Assembly (NCBI GenBank): GCA_964625335.1
Contig: CAZVBE010000002.1
Coordinates: 102,360 to 166,359 of the forward strand
Length of the DNA: 64,000 bases
Source: CAZGUG01 sp964625335
GTDB lineage: Bacteria; Bacillota; Clostridia; Ch29
Reading direction: 5' to 3'
How positions within the stretch are numbered: the first letter of the stretch is position 1; every line of letters starts with the position of its first letter. The position numbers were made by a program, and so were the translations under genes. Under the pieces are notes generated by a model. It made no database searches, had not been told where the DNA came from, and worked only from the letters and a program-made list of their open reading frames with translations. Below, piece after piece: positions 16,689-24,643 of this stretch.

Positions 16689-17729
16689 CTAAGGACAAAT
16701 AATATATTTCCTGGCCCAGAGGCAGTCGGAGCAAGAAGGGCTTCCGGTGTAGCAATCATAAGATGTGTCCTTTACCAAATCACACCCCTCCACGTAATCG
16801 CAGTCAATGCATGAGGGATATCTATTATTCCTGACAACAGACCGGAAATGGCTATATTCGCTGCTTTCCCAAATATTTTCCAGATCATTCTCATACAGGC
16901 TGCCGAAGGAATGCTTAAGAACCGTCTTTTCCCTGCCAAATACATACTCTCTGTATGTATGGGAGAGTCTGTAACAGGGAACCATTTGGCCGCCTGCATC
17001 AATAAAGGCTGATTGATCTTCCACAAAGCTGCATCGTCGCTCTGTTTTTAACTCATAGTTTGGAAGCACCAATTTTATTCCCTTTTTAAAAGAATACTTT
17101 ATTGCTTTATCAAATAAAAGCTTACCCTGTTTATTTTCATATCGGGTATATAGTATCCTATCTGCATTTTCTCTGCTTTGCGGCAGTAAGTTGGATACTA
17201 CTAACACATGGGCCTTTAAAGTGTCGGCCAGGTCAATCATCTTAAAAATATCATCTGCATTATCCTTAGAAAGAACAAATTGAATTCCAATATAGGGAGA
17301 GCTTTTTGCGGTATTTTCTTTCAATCTATTTATTCTATCTATGTTTTTAATAATTACGTCCAGATTTGCATTCCTGATTTTGACGAAGTTTTCGTGCAAA
17401 CCATCAATCGAAACCATAACAAGGTTTACTCTTCGGACAATCAAATCCAGCAATACATTGTCAATATCCATGGCATTGGTAGTCAGCGTCAGATGGTAAT
17501 GTCCAAGGGCTCTTATGGCTTCATATATCAGGGGTGCGCAAGTGGGCTCCCCAATCCCTCCCAGAACAACCGAATTTAATTTATTCATGTGGCTAATTTC
17601 TTTTATTATCTTACTAAACAATTCCGGATCCATGTCCAGAGGTTTTTCATTCCAGGAACGTCTGTAGCAAATGGAACAGTTCAGATTGCACTTGTTGGTA
17701 AGTTCGAGATAGAGCTTCTGTAATGTCAT
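16689..17729 (-). CDS. Radical SAM/SPASM protein, AOR cofactor-modifying type
   Basis: A 346-residue radical S-adenosylmethionine enzyme: Cys14, Cys18 and Cys21 (CNLNCSIC) form the CxxxCxxC cluster site right at the N-terminus. A C-terminal set of cysteines (CIDCDYVEGC, CSDCLW) indicates auxiliary iron-sulfur sites (SPASM-like). The family is found next to tungsten aldehyde:ferredoxin oxidoreductase genes and is called cofactor-modifying protein (cmo in Pyrococcus). The MoaD-like gene follows 14 nt later. The exact reaction on the cofactor is not established. Confidence 0.87.
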   Translation of the reverse strand: MTLQKLYLELTNKCNLNCSICYRRSWNEKPLDMDPELFSKIIKEISHMNKLNSVVLGGIGEPTCAPLIYEAIRALGHYHLTLTTNAMDIDNVLLDLIVRRVNLVMVSIDGLHENFVKIRNANLDVIIKNIDRINRLKENTAKSSPYIGIQFVLSKDNADDIFKMIDLADTLKAHVLVVSNLLPQSRENADRILYTRYENKQGKLLFDKAIKYSFKKGIKLVLPNYELKTERRCSFVEDQSAFIDAGGQMVPCYRLSHTYREYVFGREKTVLKHSFGSLYENDLENIWESSEYSHFRSVVRNNRYPSCIDCDYVEGCDLVKDTSYDCYTGSPSCSDCLWARKYIICP

Positions 17730-17762
17730 AACATCAACCTTCCTGAAGTATTTGATATTAAA

Positions 17763-17948
17763 TCAAAGTTTCGGAAGTGAAAGTACCATAAAGACTTCAA
17801 TCCGAAGCCTGGAGCCTATGATAAAATACTTTATTTCACTTTCTGATGATAGGGCTTCATGAAAGGTCAGCGCATGCATTAAATGGTTTAACAAGGCGCA
17901 AGTTTCCTCTAATGCATTTTCCCATAAGCGGGTTCCCATGAAGCCCAT
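17763..17948 (-). CDS. Doubtful small frame between AOR and its radical-SAM partner
   Basis: A 61-residue frame in the 271-bp gap. It has no clear ribosome binding site and no recognised domain. It is listed because it is co-oriented with both neighbours. Confidence 0.18.
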   Translation of the reverse strand: MGFMGTRLWENALEETCALLNHLMHALTFHEALSSESEIKYFIIGSRLRIEVFMVLSLPKL

Positions 17949-18000
17949 TAATATTTTTCTGCAATTAGTTTTATTAGAAGCCGTTCATATTAAACACTAA

Positions 18001-19800
18001 TCAGCCATCTATTCCGAGTTGCTTAAGCCTTTCCGAAGTTGGGATTCCGTTAACATCCCATCCCCTGACCTCATAGTATTTGGGAAGCAGCTGATCTAAT
18101 TTATGAACCCATCCCTTTGAAGGCCCGTCGGGAATAGGCTCATCCAACAGCCTCCTGGGCAGAGTATCCTGGGACGAGTCGATACCGGCTTCTAAGTTGT
18201 ACAGCTTTTCAAGGTTCCATATCCTTTCGCCGGCCTGTATAAAGTCATCTCCGGTCAGATATGTTCCGCAGACAGCATTGACCAGATTGGCATAGTCATC
18301 GGCACCCAAGGCGAAGGAAGTAAACAGGCAAAGTCCGGAGGAATCTATAGCTGCGGTGAAGTCTTGGAATATCTTGGCCCATTCAGGCTTTCCTTCCAGG
18401 GAAAGCCTGTCGAGCTTTTCAGGAAGCCCTAAAATTTCCGGAGAAATCATATAACCTCTAACATGGCATCCACCCCTGTTGGAAGTGGCATACTGTACTC
18501 CATGACCCTGTATGCCTCTTGGATCGTAAGCAGGCAGCTCCTGCTTCTTGACCGTCATGGATAGTTCCGGCACGCCATGCATCTGGCAAAGCCTGTATGA
18601 CCCCTGAGCCAGTTTAGCACCCAGTCCGTCGGCATCGGCCATTCTCTTTGTCCATTCAACTATGGCCTCGGCATTACCCCAGACCAGCTCAGGCCCTCCA
18701 TCCAGCTGGTCCTTTTTAATATAACCTTTATCATACAGTTCCATGGCTGCGGCTATTGTTGCACCGGCAGAGATGGTATCTACGCCTATCTCGTTGCACC
18801 AGTAGTTTGCCTTGATGATATCAGGGAGGCTTGATACCCCGCAGTCGGAACCAAAAGCCCAGATGGTTTCGTATTCCGGTCCGCAGCCTTCAATATCATC
18901 CACCTTGCAGTATCTTCCGCAGGCTATGGGGCACCTGAAGCAGGGGTCCTTCTTTTGCAGATATTTTTCTGCCAGCGTTTCCCCGCTTATCTCTTCAGCT
19001 TTATCAAAGGTACCATACTGGAAGTTGTTGGTTGGGAACACACCGTTTTCATTGATAATATTTATAAGTATGGCAGTACCGTAGGCGGGTAGGCCCTGGC
19101 CGGTGACTCCGTTTTCTTTAATCTTATCCATACACACCGAGAAAACTTCCTTAAGCTTATCAGGGTGGGCTATATTAACCTTTTGGGTTCCCCTGACTGC
19201 TATGGCTTTTAGGTTTTTTGAGCCCATAACTGCGCCAACACCCGAACGTCCTGCTGCCCTGCCCAGGTCATTCATTACCGATGCTATTCTTGATAGCTTT
19301 TCACCGGCAGGTCCTATAGCCGCAACCCTGACTTTTTCCCCGTGCTCCTTTTCGAGAGCATGGGTGGTGTCCGAAACAACTTTTCCCCAGAGGTGGGAAG
19401 CGTCCTTTAGCTCCACCTTGTCGTCGGCAATATTAAGATAGACTGGTGCTGCAGCTTTACCTTCAAAGATAATTGCGTCATATCCTGCCAGTTTGAGCTC
19501 GGCACCCCAGTAACCGCCCGAGTTGGAAGACGCTATGGTGCCTGTAAGAGGTGATTTTGTAACTACCATGTATCTTCCGCCGGTGGGTGTATTAGTTCCC
19601 GTAAGCGGACCGGTGGCAAAAATCAGTTTATTTTCCGGGCTCAAAGCATCGACACCGGGGTCAACCTCATCCATCAGTATTTTTGAAGCCAATCCTCTGC
19701 CTCCGATGTATTTTTGCGCTTTTCTCTCATCCAGCGGTTCGGTCTTAATTGTCATTTTGTTTAAGTCTACCCTTAGAATCTTACCATTATAACCGTTCAT
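18001..19800 (-). CDS. aor: Tungsten-containing aldehyde:ferredoxin oxidoreductase
   Basis: A 599-residue AOR-family enzyme that oxidises aldehydes to carboxylic acids with ferredoxin (or reduces acids in reverse), in the cytoplasm, using tungsten-bispterin and one [4Fe-4S] cluster. The N-terminal domain carries ATGPLTGTNTPTGGRY for the pterin. Cluster ligands are Cys287, Cys290, Cys294 (CFRCPIAC) and Cys491, matching the family CxxCxxxC plus one. Length is normal. A sigma-54 promoter lies upstream, and the radical-SAM and MoaD-like genes follow on the same strand. Physiologically it may detoxify aldehydes or recycle acids in amino-acid fermentation. Confidence 0.95.
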   Translation of the reverse strand: MNGYNGKILRVDLNKMTIKTEPLDERKAQKYIGGRGLASKILMDEVDPGVDALSPENKLIFATGPLTGTNTPTGGRYMVVTKSPLTGTIASSNSGGYWGAELKLAGYDAIIFEGKAAAPVYLNIADDKVELKDASHLWGKVVSDTTHALEKEHGEKVRVAAIGPAGEKLSRIASVMNDLGRAAGRSGVGAVMGSKNLKAIAVRGTQKVNIAHPDKLKEVFSVCMDKIKENGVTGQGLPAYGTAILINIINENGVFPTNNFQYGTFDKAEEISGETLAEKYLQKKDPCFRCPIACGRYCKVDDIEGCGPEYETIWAFGSDCGVSSLPDIIKANYWCNEIGVDTISAGATIAAAMELYDKGYIKKDQLDGGPELVWGNAEAIVEWTKRMADADGLGAKLAQGSYRLCQMHGVPELSMTVKKQELPAYDPRGIQGHGVQYATSNRGGCHVRGYMISPEILGLPEKLDRLSLEGKPEWAKIFQDFTAAIDSSGLCLFTSFALGADDYANLVNAVCGTYLTGDDFIQAGERIWNLEKLYNLEAGIDSSQDTLPRRLLDEPIPDGPSKGWVHKLDQLLPKYYEVRGWDVNGIPTSERLKQLGIDG

Positions 19801-19840
19801 GGCAAACCTCCTATTATTAGATTCTTAATACCGATAACGA

Positions 19841-19855
19841 GCAAGGTTCATGCCA
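19841..19855 (-). promoter_or_regulatory. Sigma-54 promoter of the AOR gene
   Basis: On the minus strand the sequence reads TGGCAT-GAACC-TTGC, matching the -24/-12 consensus (TGGCAC-N5-TTGC) with one change. It lies about 40 nt before the AOR start and just after the terminator of the sigma-54 activator gene. Confidence 0.85.
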
Positions 19856-19859
19856 ATAC

Positions 19860-19894
19860 AAAAAACCCCTCGAAGTCCAACTGTTTCAAGGGGT
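19860..19894 (-). terminator. Terminator after the sigma-54 activator gene
   Basis: On the minus strand CCCCTTGAA and TTCGAGGGG arms precede a run of six T. It separates the activator from the AOR promoter. Confidence 0.8.
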
Positions 19895-19953
19895 CTAAAA
19901 GCATTGACTGCGGCCATGTTCCATATGGGTACATAAAAATGACAATTCATCTG

Positions 19954-21912
19954 TTACATATCAGAACACTGCTCTAAAGTGGAACTGTCTATTCCGAAAT
20001 TCTCTATTTTCCTATAGAGGGTATTTCTGCCAATCCCTAAAACCTTTGCACTTTTGCTAATATTTCCGTCGTATAAATTCAGTATCTTGAGTATGTGCTG
20101 CTTTTCAACAGCAGAAAGGCTGTATCCTTCGTTTCCATGCAATTCTATAGTGTTTGGAGCCGACATATTAAATGGTATCTCCGGGTTTTCTGATAATACA
20201 TTTCTTTCATCGCCAATTCTATCCGGAATGGTCTCGGTATTAATCATCCATTCTATCAGGTTTTCCAGCTCCCTTACATTACCTGGCCACTCATATTCCA
20301 ATAGGGATTTCATAAACTCATCGGGGACTTTCACGCTTCTTCGGTTCATTTTTTTCGATTTGGTTGTCATAAAAAACTCAAACAGAAGAGGGATATCCTT
20401 TTTTCTTTCTCGTAAAGGCGGGAGCCGTACCGGCAGGACATTGAGCCTGTAATATAAATCCTTGCGAAAATTCCCTTTTTTCACTTCAGCATAAAGGTTT
20501 TTGTTTGTGGCAGCAATAACTCTGATATCGACCATAGTATTGTTAATACTTCCAATTCTGCTGACAATACCTTCCTCTATTACACGGAGCAGCCTGGTTT
20601 GCAAATCCAGCGGCATTTCTCCGATTTCATCAAGAAAGATTGTGCCTCCATCTGCTATTTCAAATTTTCCCGGCTGTCCGCCGCTTTTTGCTCCGGTAAA
20701 AGCGCCTTGCTCATATCCGAACAACTCCGACTCAATCAGGTTTCTGGGTATGGCGCCGCAATTTATGGCTACAAAGGGTTCATCACGCCTGCTGCTGCAA
20801 TTGTGTATAGATTGGGCAAAAAGCTCCTTACCGGTACCGCTTTCGCCCATTATGAGTATATTCGATCCGCTGTCGGCTACCTTCCTGGCAAACTCAACTA
20901 CCTGCAAAAAGTTTTTGTCCCTGCCGACTATTTTGTCAAAGGTGTAGATTGCCTGACGTCCCATAATTCTGTTGGCCAGTTTTCTTATCTTTTTTACTTC
21001 TTTAAATACGAAAACTATATTTCTTAAATTATGCTCGTCATCTAGGATAGGGTAGGTGCACAGGTTAAACTGGAGTTTATTCTTTCTGGCATTAACAGAA
21101 ACATCCTCATCCATTATACTCTGTCCGGTAACGCTGGTTGCTTTTACTTTTTCCCATCCTTCAAACAGGTTCCAGGTCTTTATTCTTCTCATTTCATCGG
21201 TAGTATAGCCGAACATTTCGGCCACACAACGGTTAACGGTTACAATATTTCCATCCAGGTCGGATGTCAATATTCCTGCGATGATAGAGTCAATAACAGT
21301 GTCGGTATACATTTTTGCCATGGATAGTTCCTGGGTATATTTTTTTATTTCCAGCATTTTTTCTATAGCATTTGCCGCGGCCACTACCATACCTAGGGTA
21401 TGAGAATGGACGGATTCACTGTAACCGGTTAAATCGAGGGTTCCGATTATCTCACCCTTTGTATTTCTGATTGGTGAGGCCGAGCAGGTCCAGCGGTGAT
21501 AGACTTTTACAAAGTGTTCCTGTCCTGATACTTGCAGCGGTTTACCCTCGGCCAGTGTAGTCCCCATTGCATTTGTCCCTATATTTTTTTCATCCATATA
21601 AGCTCCGGGTATCATTTTGAATGAAAAGGCCTCAGAAAGTATCTCTTCGTCTCCTATTACGCTTAATATGCAGCCTTCTTCATCGGTTAGTATGGAAAAG
21701 AAATTTGATCCCTTTACGAAATTATATAGTTGATTCATAAAAGGTTTTGCTGTAACAATCAATTCCTGCTTGGCTTGCAATCTTTCAAAAAGCTGGTTGC
21801 CATCAATGATTTTGCCGCTAAGCACCCGGTTTATATCAACTTTGTAGCGTTCGCATCTTTTGTGAGATTCTATAATATAGTCTTTTCTGTTCGTGATTTT
21901 CGGGTTATTCAC
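19954..21912 (-). CDS. Sigma-54-dependent activator (AcoR-like, GAF-PAS-AAA-Fis)
   Basis: A 652-residue enhancer-binding protein. Layout: N-terminal GAF-like sensor (about 50-190, KNIGTNAMGTTLAEGKPLQV and a WTCSASPI segment typical of AcoR-type regulators), PAS domain (about 200-310), AAA+ domain (about 325-560; Walker A GESGTGKE 356-363, sigma-54 contact GAFTGAKS 403-410, Walker B GTIFLDEI 423-430), and a Fis-type helix-turn-helix near the C-terminus. It probably activates the AOR operon, whose sigma-54 promoter lies just downstream. The signal may be an aldehyde or acetoin-like compound (inference). Confidence 0.94.
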   Translation of the reverse strand: MNNPKITNRKDYIIESHKRCERYKVDINRVLSGKIIDGNQLFERLQAKQELIVTAKPFMNQLYNFVKGSNFFSILTDEEGCILSVIGDEEILSEAFSFKMIPGAYMDEKNIGTNAMGTTLAEGKPLQVSGQEHFVKVYHRWTCSASPIRNTKGEIIGTLDLTGYSESVHSHTLGMVVAAANAIEKMLEIKKYTQELSMAKMYTDTVIDSIIAGILTSDLDGNIVTVNRCVAEMFGYTTDEMRRIKTWNLFEGWEKVKATSVTGQSIMDEDVSVNARKNKLQFNLCTYPILDDEHNLRNIVFVFKEVKKIRKLANRIMGRQAIYTFDKIVGRDKNFLQVVEFARKVADSGSNILIMGESGTGKELFAQSIHNCSSRRDEPFVAINCGAIPRNLIESELFGYEQGAFTGAKSGGQPGKFEIADGGTIFLDEIGEMPLDLQTRLLRVIEEGIVSRIGSINNTMVDIRVIAATNKNLYAEVKKGNFRKDLYYRLNVLPVRLPPLRERKKDIPLLFEFFMTTKSKKMNRRSVKVPDEFMKSLLEYEWPGNVRELENLIEWMINTETIPDRIGDERNVLSENPEIPFNMSAPNTIELHGNEGYSLSAVEKQHILKILNLYDGNISKSAKVLGIGRNTLYRKIENFGIDSSTLEQCSDM

Positions 21913-22033
21913 CGGATATCCCCCTTAACTTTGAACAATATCAGGTCATGAAATTCCATTTTATGAAATCATTATAACATATATAATATTATTGGGATAT
22001 CAAACATATGGACAAATACACAGGGTAAGGATT

Positions 22034-22068
22034 AAAAAAGCGGCCGAATCTTAATCAGCCGCTTTTTT
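22034..22068. terminator. Bidirectional-looking terminator after the Mrp gene
   Basis: AAAAAAGCGGC and GCCGCTTTTTT arms around a 13-nt loop. It directly follows the Mrp stop on the minus strand. Confidence 0.8.
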
Positions 22069-22082
22069 ATAGCATGTGCCGC

Positions 22083-22910
22083 TCATTTTTCTAAAACCCC
22101 GGCCGCCCTGTCCAGCCAGTCTCCTTCAAAGGATTCAATCTGGCCTTTATCACAGGCGGATGCAATCTTGGGATCGATTGGAATTCTGCCAAGTACCCGT
22201 ATGCCATGTTTCTTTGCAATTTCCTCTATATGGCTTTCACCAAACACTTTAATCTCATTGCCGCAGTCGGGACAACTGAGATATGACATATTTTCAATTA
22301 TGCCGATTATGGGTACATCCATCTTCTTTGCCATGTTGACAGCTTTGGATACTATCATTGACACCAGTTCCTGGGGTGATGTCACTATTATAATCCCGTC
22401 AACGGCTATCGACTGGAATACAGTTAGCGCGACATCGCCGGTACCCGGCGGCATATCTATAAACATGAAGTCCACATCACCCCATATTACATCCGTCCAG
22501 AACTGTTTTACGGTACCCGAGATAAGGGGTCCCCTCCAGACTACAGGATCGGTATCGTTTTTTAGAAGCAGGTTTATTGACATAATATTTATTCCCGTGT
22601 TAGTTTCTGCCGGCAGAAGGCCCTGGTTATTTGACAGTGCCATGCCCTTGATGCCGAAAGCCTTGGGTATAGAAGGCCCTGTTACATCCGCATCAAGGAT
22701 TGCGGTGCTGTGTCCTCTTCGGTTCATTAAAATTACCAGCATAGACGCCACAACGGATTTGCCGACACCGCCTTTACCGCTTATAACACCGATTACTTTT
22801 TTGATATGGCTTAGTTCATGGGGTTTTTCCGAAAAATCCGTTTGTTTTTCTTTCCTGTCACTGCATTCATCACCGCAAGCACTGCAATTCTGGTCACAAT
22901 TTTCGCTCAT
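22083..22910 (-). CDS. mrp: Mrp/ApbC-family P-loop iron-sulfur cluster carrier
   Basis: A 275-residue Mrp/NBP35 ATPase that carries and transfers [4Fe-4S] clusters in the cytoplasm. It has the deviant Walker A ISGKGGVGKS (about residue 44), DMPPGTGD, and the cluster-binding CPDC near residue 217. The N-terminal CDQNCSACGDEC motif (Cys5/9/12/16) is an extra cysteine cluster like those in NBP35 types. It is the last gene of an operon with DUF5320 and DUF134, a typical clostridial set. Confidence 0.93.
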   Translation of the reverse strand: MSENCDQNCSACGDECSDRKEKQTDFSEKPHELSHIKKVIGVISGKGGVGKSVVASMLVILMNRRGHSTAILDADVTGPSIPKAFGIKGMALSNNQGLLPAETNTGINIMSINLLLKNDTDPVVWRGPLISGTVKQFWTDVIWGDVDFMFIDMPPGTGDVALTVFQSIAVDGIIIVTSPQELVSMIVSKAVNMAKKMDVPIIGIIENMSYLSCPDCGNEIKVFGESHIEEIAKKHGIRVLGRIPIDPKIASACDKGQIESFEGDWLDRAAGVLEK

Positions 22911-22931
22911 TGTTATTCTCCTTTTGTCGTT

Positions 22932-23291
22932 TTATTCAAAATCCTTTCCATGCCTGTGTCTGTAGCATCTAATACACCCATACAACTGTTGGTTTTGGTC
23001 GCAGAGTTTATAATCCCCTCCCTCGATCTTGAGCATCTTTCCGTTAACAAGGGATTCGGCAAGTTTTTTTCGCGCCTCATTATAGATTCTCTGGACGGTT
23101 GTACGGGCAACGTTCATTTTTTCAGCGCATTCCTCCTGCATCATTCCTTCCCCGTCAATAAGCCGGATAGTTTCATATTCATCAACCGTCATTATTATGG
23201 GGTCACTTTCATAAGTATGTGTGTTGAGCGGTCCAAACAGGTCGTTTTGGGGCAGACCGCATACCTTTCTCCATTTTCTCGGCCTGGGCAT
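22932..23291 (-). CDS. DUF134 helix-turn-helix protein
   Basis: A 119-residue DUF134 protein with a DNA-binding helix-turn-helix (MMQEECAEKMNVARTTVQRI) and conserved start MPRPRKWRKVC. Several C-terminal cysteines (LCDQNQQLYGCIRCYRH) may bind metal. Start is supported by GGGAGGTG. DUF134 proteins commonly accompany Mrp and DUF5320 genes and are probably transcription regulators of this operon; the signal is unknown. Confidence 0.9.
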   Translation of the reverse strand: MPRPRKWRKVCGLPQNDLFGPLNTHTYESDPIIMTVDEYETIRLIDGEGMMQEECAEKMNVARTTVQRIYNEARKKLAESLVNGKMLKIEGGDYKLCDQNQQLYGCIRCYRHRHGKDFE

Positions 23292-23349
23292 AATTTATAC
23301 ACCTCCCGCGTTAGCAACACTGGTATAAGGGAGATTAATCTCCCCTATA

Positions 23350-23652
23350 CTAATCGGTATCAGAAAGGCTGTCCAATTGTTTGCTAATTATATCAAGCCT
23401 GCTTTCGAGGAGCGTTTTTTGTTCTTCAAGCAATTCTTTTTGTGTTGTTGTGTTGGCAGTATACCCAACGGGATATTCAGCAGGATAAAATGCCATGTTT
23501 CTCCTGAAGCCCCGTCTGCGTCCCAGTCCAAGGCCCAATCCGAACCCCAGCCCCAAACCGAATCTGGATATATTCGCTGCGTTGCATAGTCCCAGGCCTC
23601 TTCCCGTCATTGGTCCAAGTCCTAAAGGACCGGTTCCATTCCTTCCTGGCAT
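23350..23652 (-). CDS. DUF5320-type glycine-rich protein
   Basis: A 100-residue protein that begins MPGRNGTGPLGLGPMTGRG, a signature of the DUF5320 family, then a glycine/leucine/arginine-rich middle, and a C-terminal coiled coil (TTTQKELLEEQKTLLESRL). RBS AAAGGAGGG precedes the ATG. It is the first gene of the operon with DUF134 and Mrp, which points to a role in iron-sulfur or metal handling; function unproven. Confidence 0.88.
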   Translation of the reverse strand: MPGRNGTGPLGLGPMTGRGLGLCNAANISRFGLGLGFGLGLGLGRRRGFRRNMAFYPAEYPVGYTANTTTQKELLEEQKTLLESRLDIISKQLDSLSDTD

Positions 23653-23697
23653 AATGATACCCTCCTTTCGTTATTAGCATATGTTCATTATAATACT

Positions 23698-23725
23698 ATT
23701 ATACTCCGTTTTGGGCATATGTCAA
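23698..23725 (-). promoter_or_regulatory. Promoter of the DUF5320/DUF134/mrp operon
   Basis: On the minus strand a perfect TTGACA (23725-23720), 16-bp spacer, and perfect TATAAT (23703-23698), 46 nt before the first start. Confidence 0.85.
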
Positions 23726-23970
23726 CAACGGAATTTTGCAGAAATAACTTTGGAACATGTTTCCGATCTATCACTTAATTAGTTGGAAACAGGCGAAGAA
23801 TTATTGACCGTCGATGGATTGGTTAATTTTCAGGTAAACCGGTATGAGACATCCCAGAACGTCATCGCCACGCGTAAGCCGCAAAACAAAGATAATTGAT
23901 ATCAGGAAAGTGTTTGTTTTGATATAAAACATGGGATTTCAGGCAAGGCGGTAAAAATATAAAAGGAGTA

Positions 23971-23999
23971 TTGACAGTGGAATGGCGGTGTGGTAAACT
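23971..23999 (+). promoter_or_regulatory. Promoter of the MarR gene
   Basis: TTGACA, 17-bp spacer, TAAACT. The 23726-23970 stretch before it holds only a 38-codon frame without a ribosome binding site (23783-23899). Confidence 0.7.
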
Positions 24000-24047
24000 C
24001 GAAGCAGAAATGTACGTATAACGAAATATTCGCCGGGGGAATAAACT

Positions 24048-24530
24048 ATGGAGAGTAAAAGCACACTATATGACTTTTTGGTTGACAATCTCAAAACCTT
24101 CTTTTTTCCGGAGGACTGGTTAGAGCTGGATTTGAATTTTTCCAAAACCGAGCTTATGGCCCTGGTGGTGGTTGAGCGGTATGGGGAAGTGAGCATGAGC
24201 CAAATCTGTGATGCCCTGAATATACCTATGAGCACTGCTACAGGAATTGTGGACCGCATGGTTAGGAAGGGGTTTTTGCAGCGTGAACGCAGCGAAACCG
24301 ACCGGCGTATGGTTGTGGTCAGCATGACGGAAAAGGGAAGAGGGATATTCCAGCATTATAAAGGGATGCTAACCGGGTATCTTGAACAGATTGAGGCAGC
24401 CCTGACCGAAAATGAGCTGCAGCTCTTGTATAAGATTTTCATGAAAGTCACTGCTATTATACGCAGGGAGGGAGAACCGGACTGCGGACAGTCAACGGAT
24501 CCCATCATCAACAGGATAGAGATAGACTGA
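24048..24530 (+). CDS. MarR-family transcriptional regulator
   Basis: A 160-residue winged-helix regulator. The DNA-binding core is MSQICDALNIPMSTATGIVDRMVRKGFLQRERSETDRRMVVV (read across residues about 46-87) with the wing motif ERSETDRR. It is divergent from the DUF5320/DUF134/mrp operon and precedes an ArsA-type ATPase by 113 nt. A dyad at 24573 upstream of the ATPase gene may be its operator (inference). The ligand is unknown. Confidence 0.9.
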   Translation: MESKSTLYDFLVDNLKTFFFPEDWLELDLNFSKTELMALVVVERYGEVSMSQICDALNIPMSTATGIVDRMVRKGFLQRERSETDRRMVVVSMTEKGRGIFQHYKGMLTGYLEQIEAALTENELQLLYKIFMKVTAIIRREGEPDCGQSTDPIINRIEID

Positions 24531-24544
24531 AGTTTTGCCATACA

Positions 24545-24567
24545 GCCCATACAAATGGGCGTTTCTT
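24545..24567 (+). terminator. Short hairpin after the MarR gene
   Basis: GCCCAT-ACAA-ATGGGC followed by GTTTCTT. A weak terminator is possible. Confidence 0.4.
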
Positions 24568-24572
24568 CAGGG

Positions 24573-24597
24573 GTATACTACGGATGACGTAATATAC
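24573..24597 (+). promoter_or_regulatory. Imperfect dyad upstream of the ArsA-type gene
   Basis: GTATACTACG and CGTAATATAC arms around GATGA, 47 nt before the start. A regulator site is inferred from position only. Confidence 0.4.
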
Positions 24598-24643
24598 TTA
24601 ATACGAAGCATGTCTGGAGAACTCTAAACGGGGAGGTTTAAAT

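Noticed and set aside
18001..21912. Reading the sigma-54 activator and AOR as one simple operon
   Set aside because: A terminator (19860-19894) and a separate sigma-54 promoter lie between them.
23783..23899. A 38-codon frame with TTG start and protein-like sequence
   Set aside because: No ribosome binding site and a stop directly upstream; perhaps a relic, not supportable as a gene.
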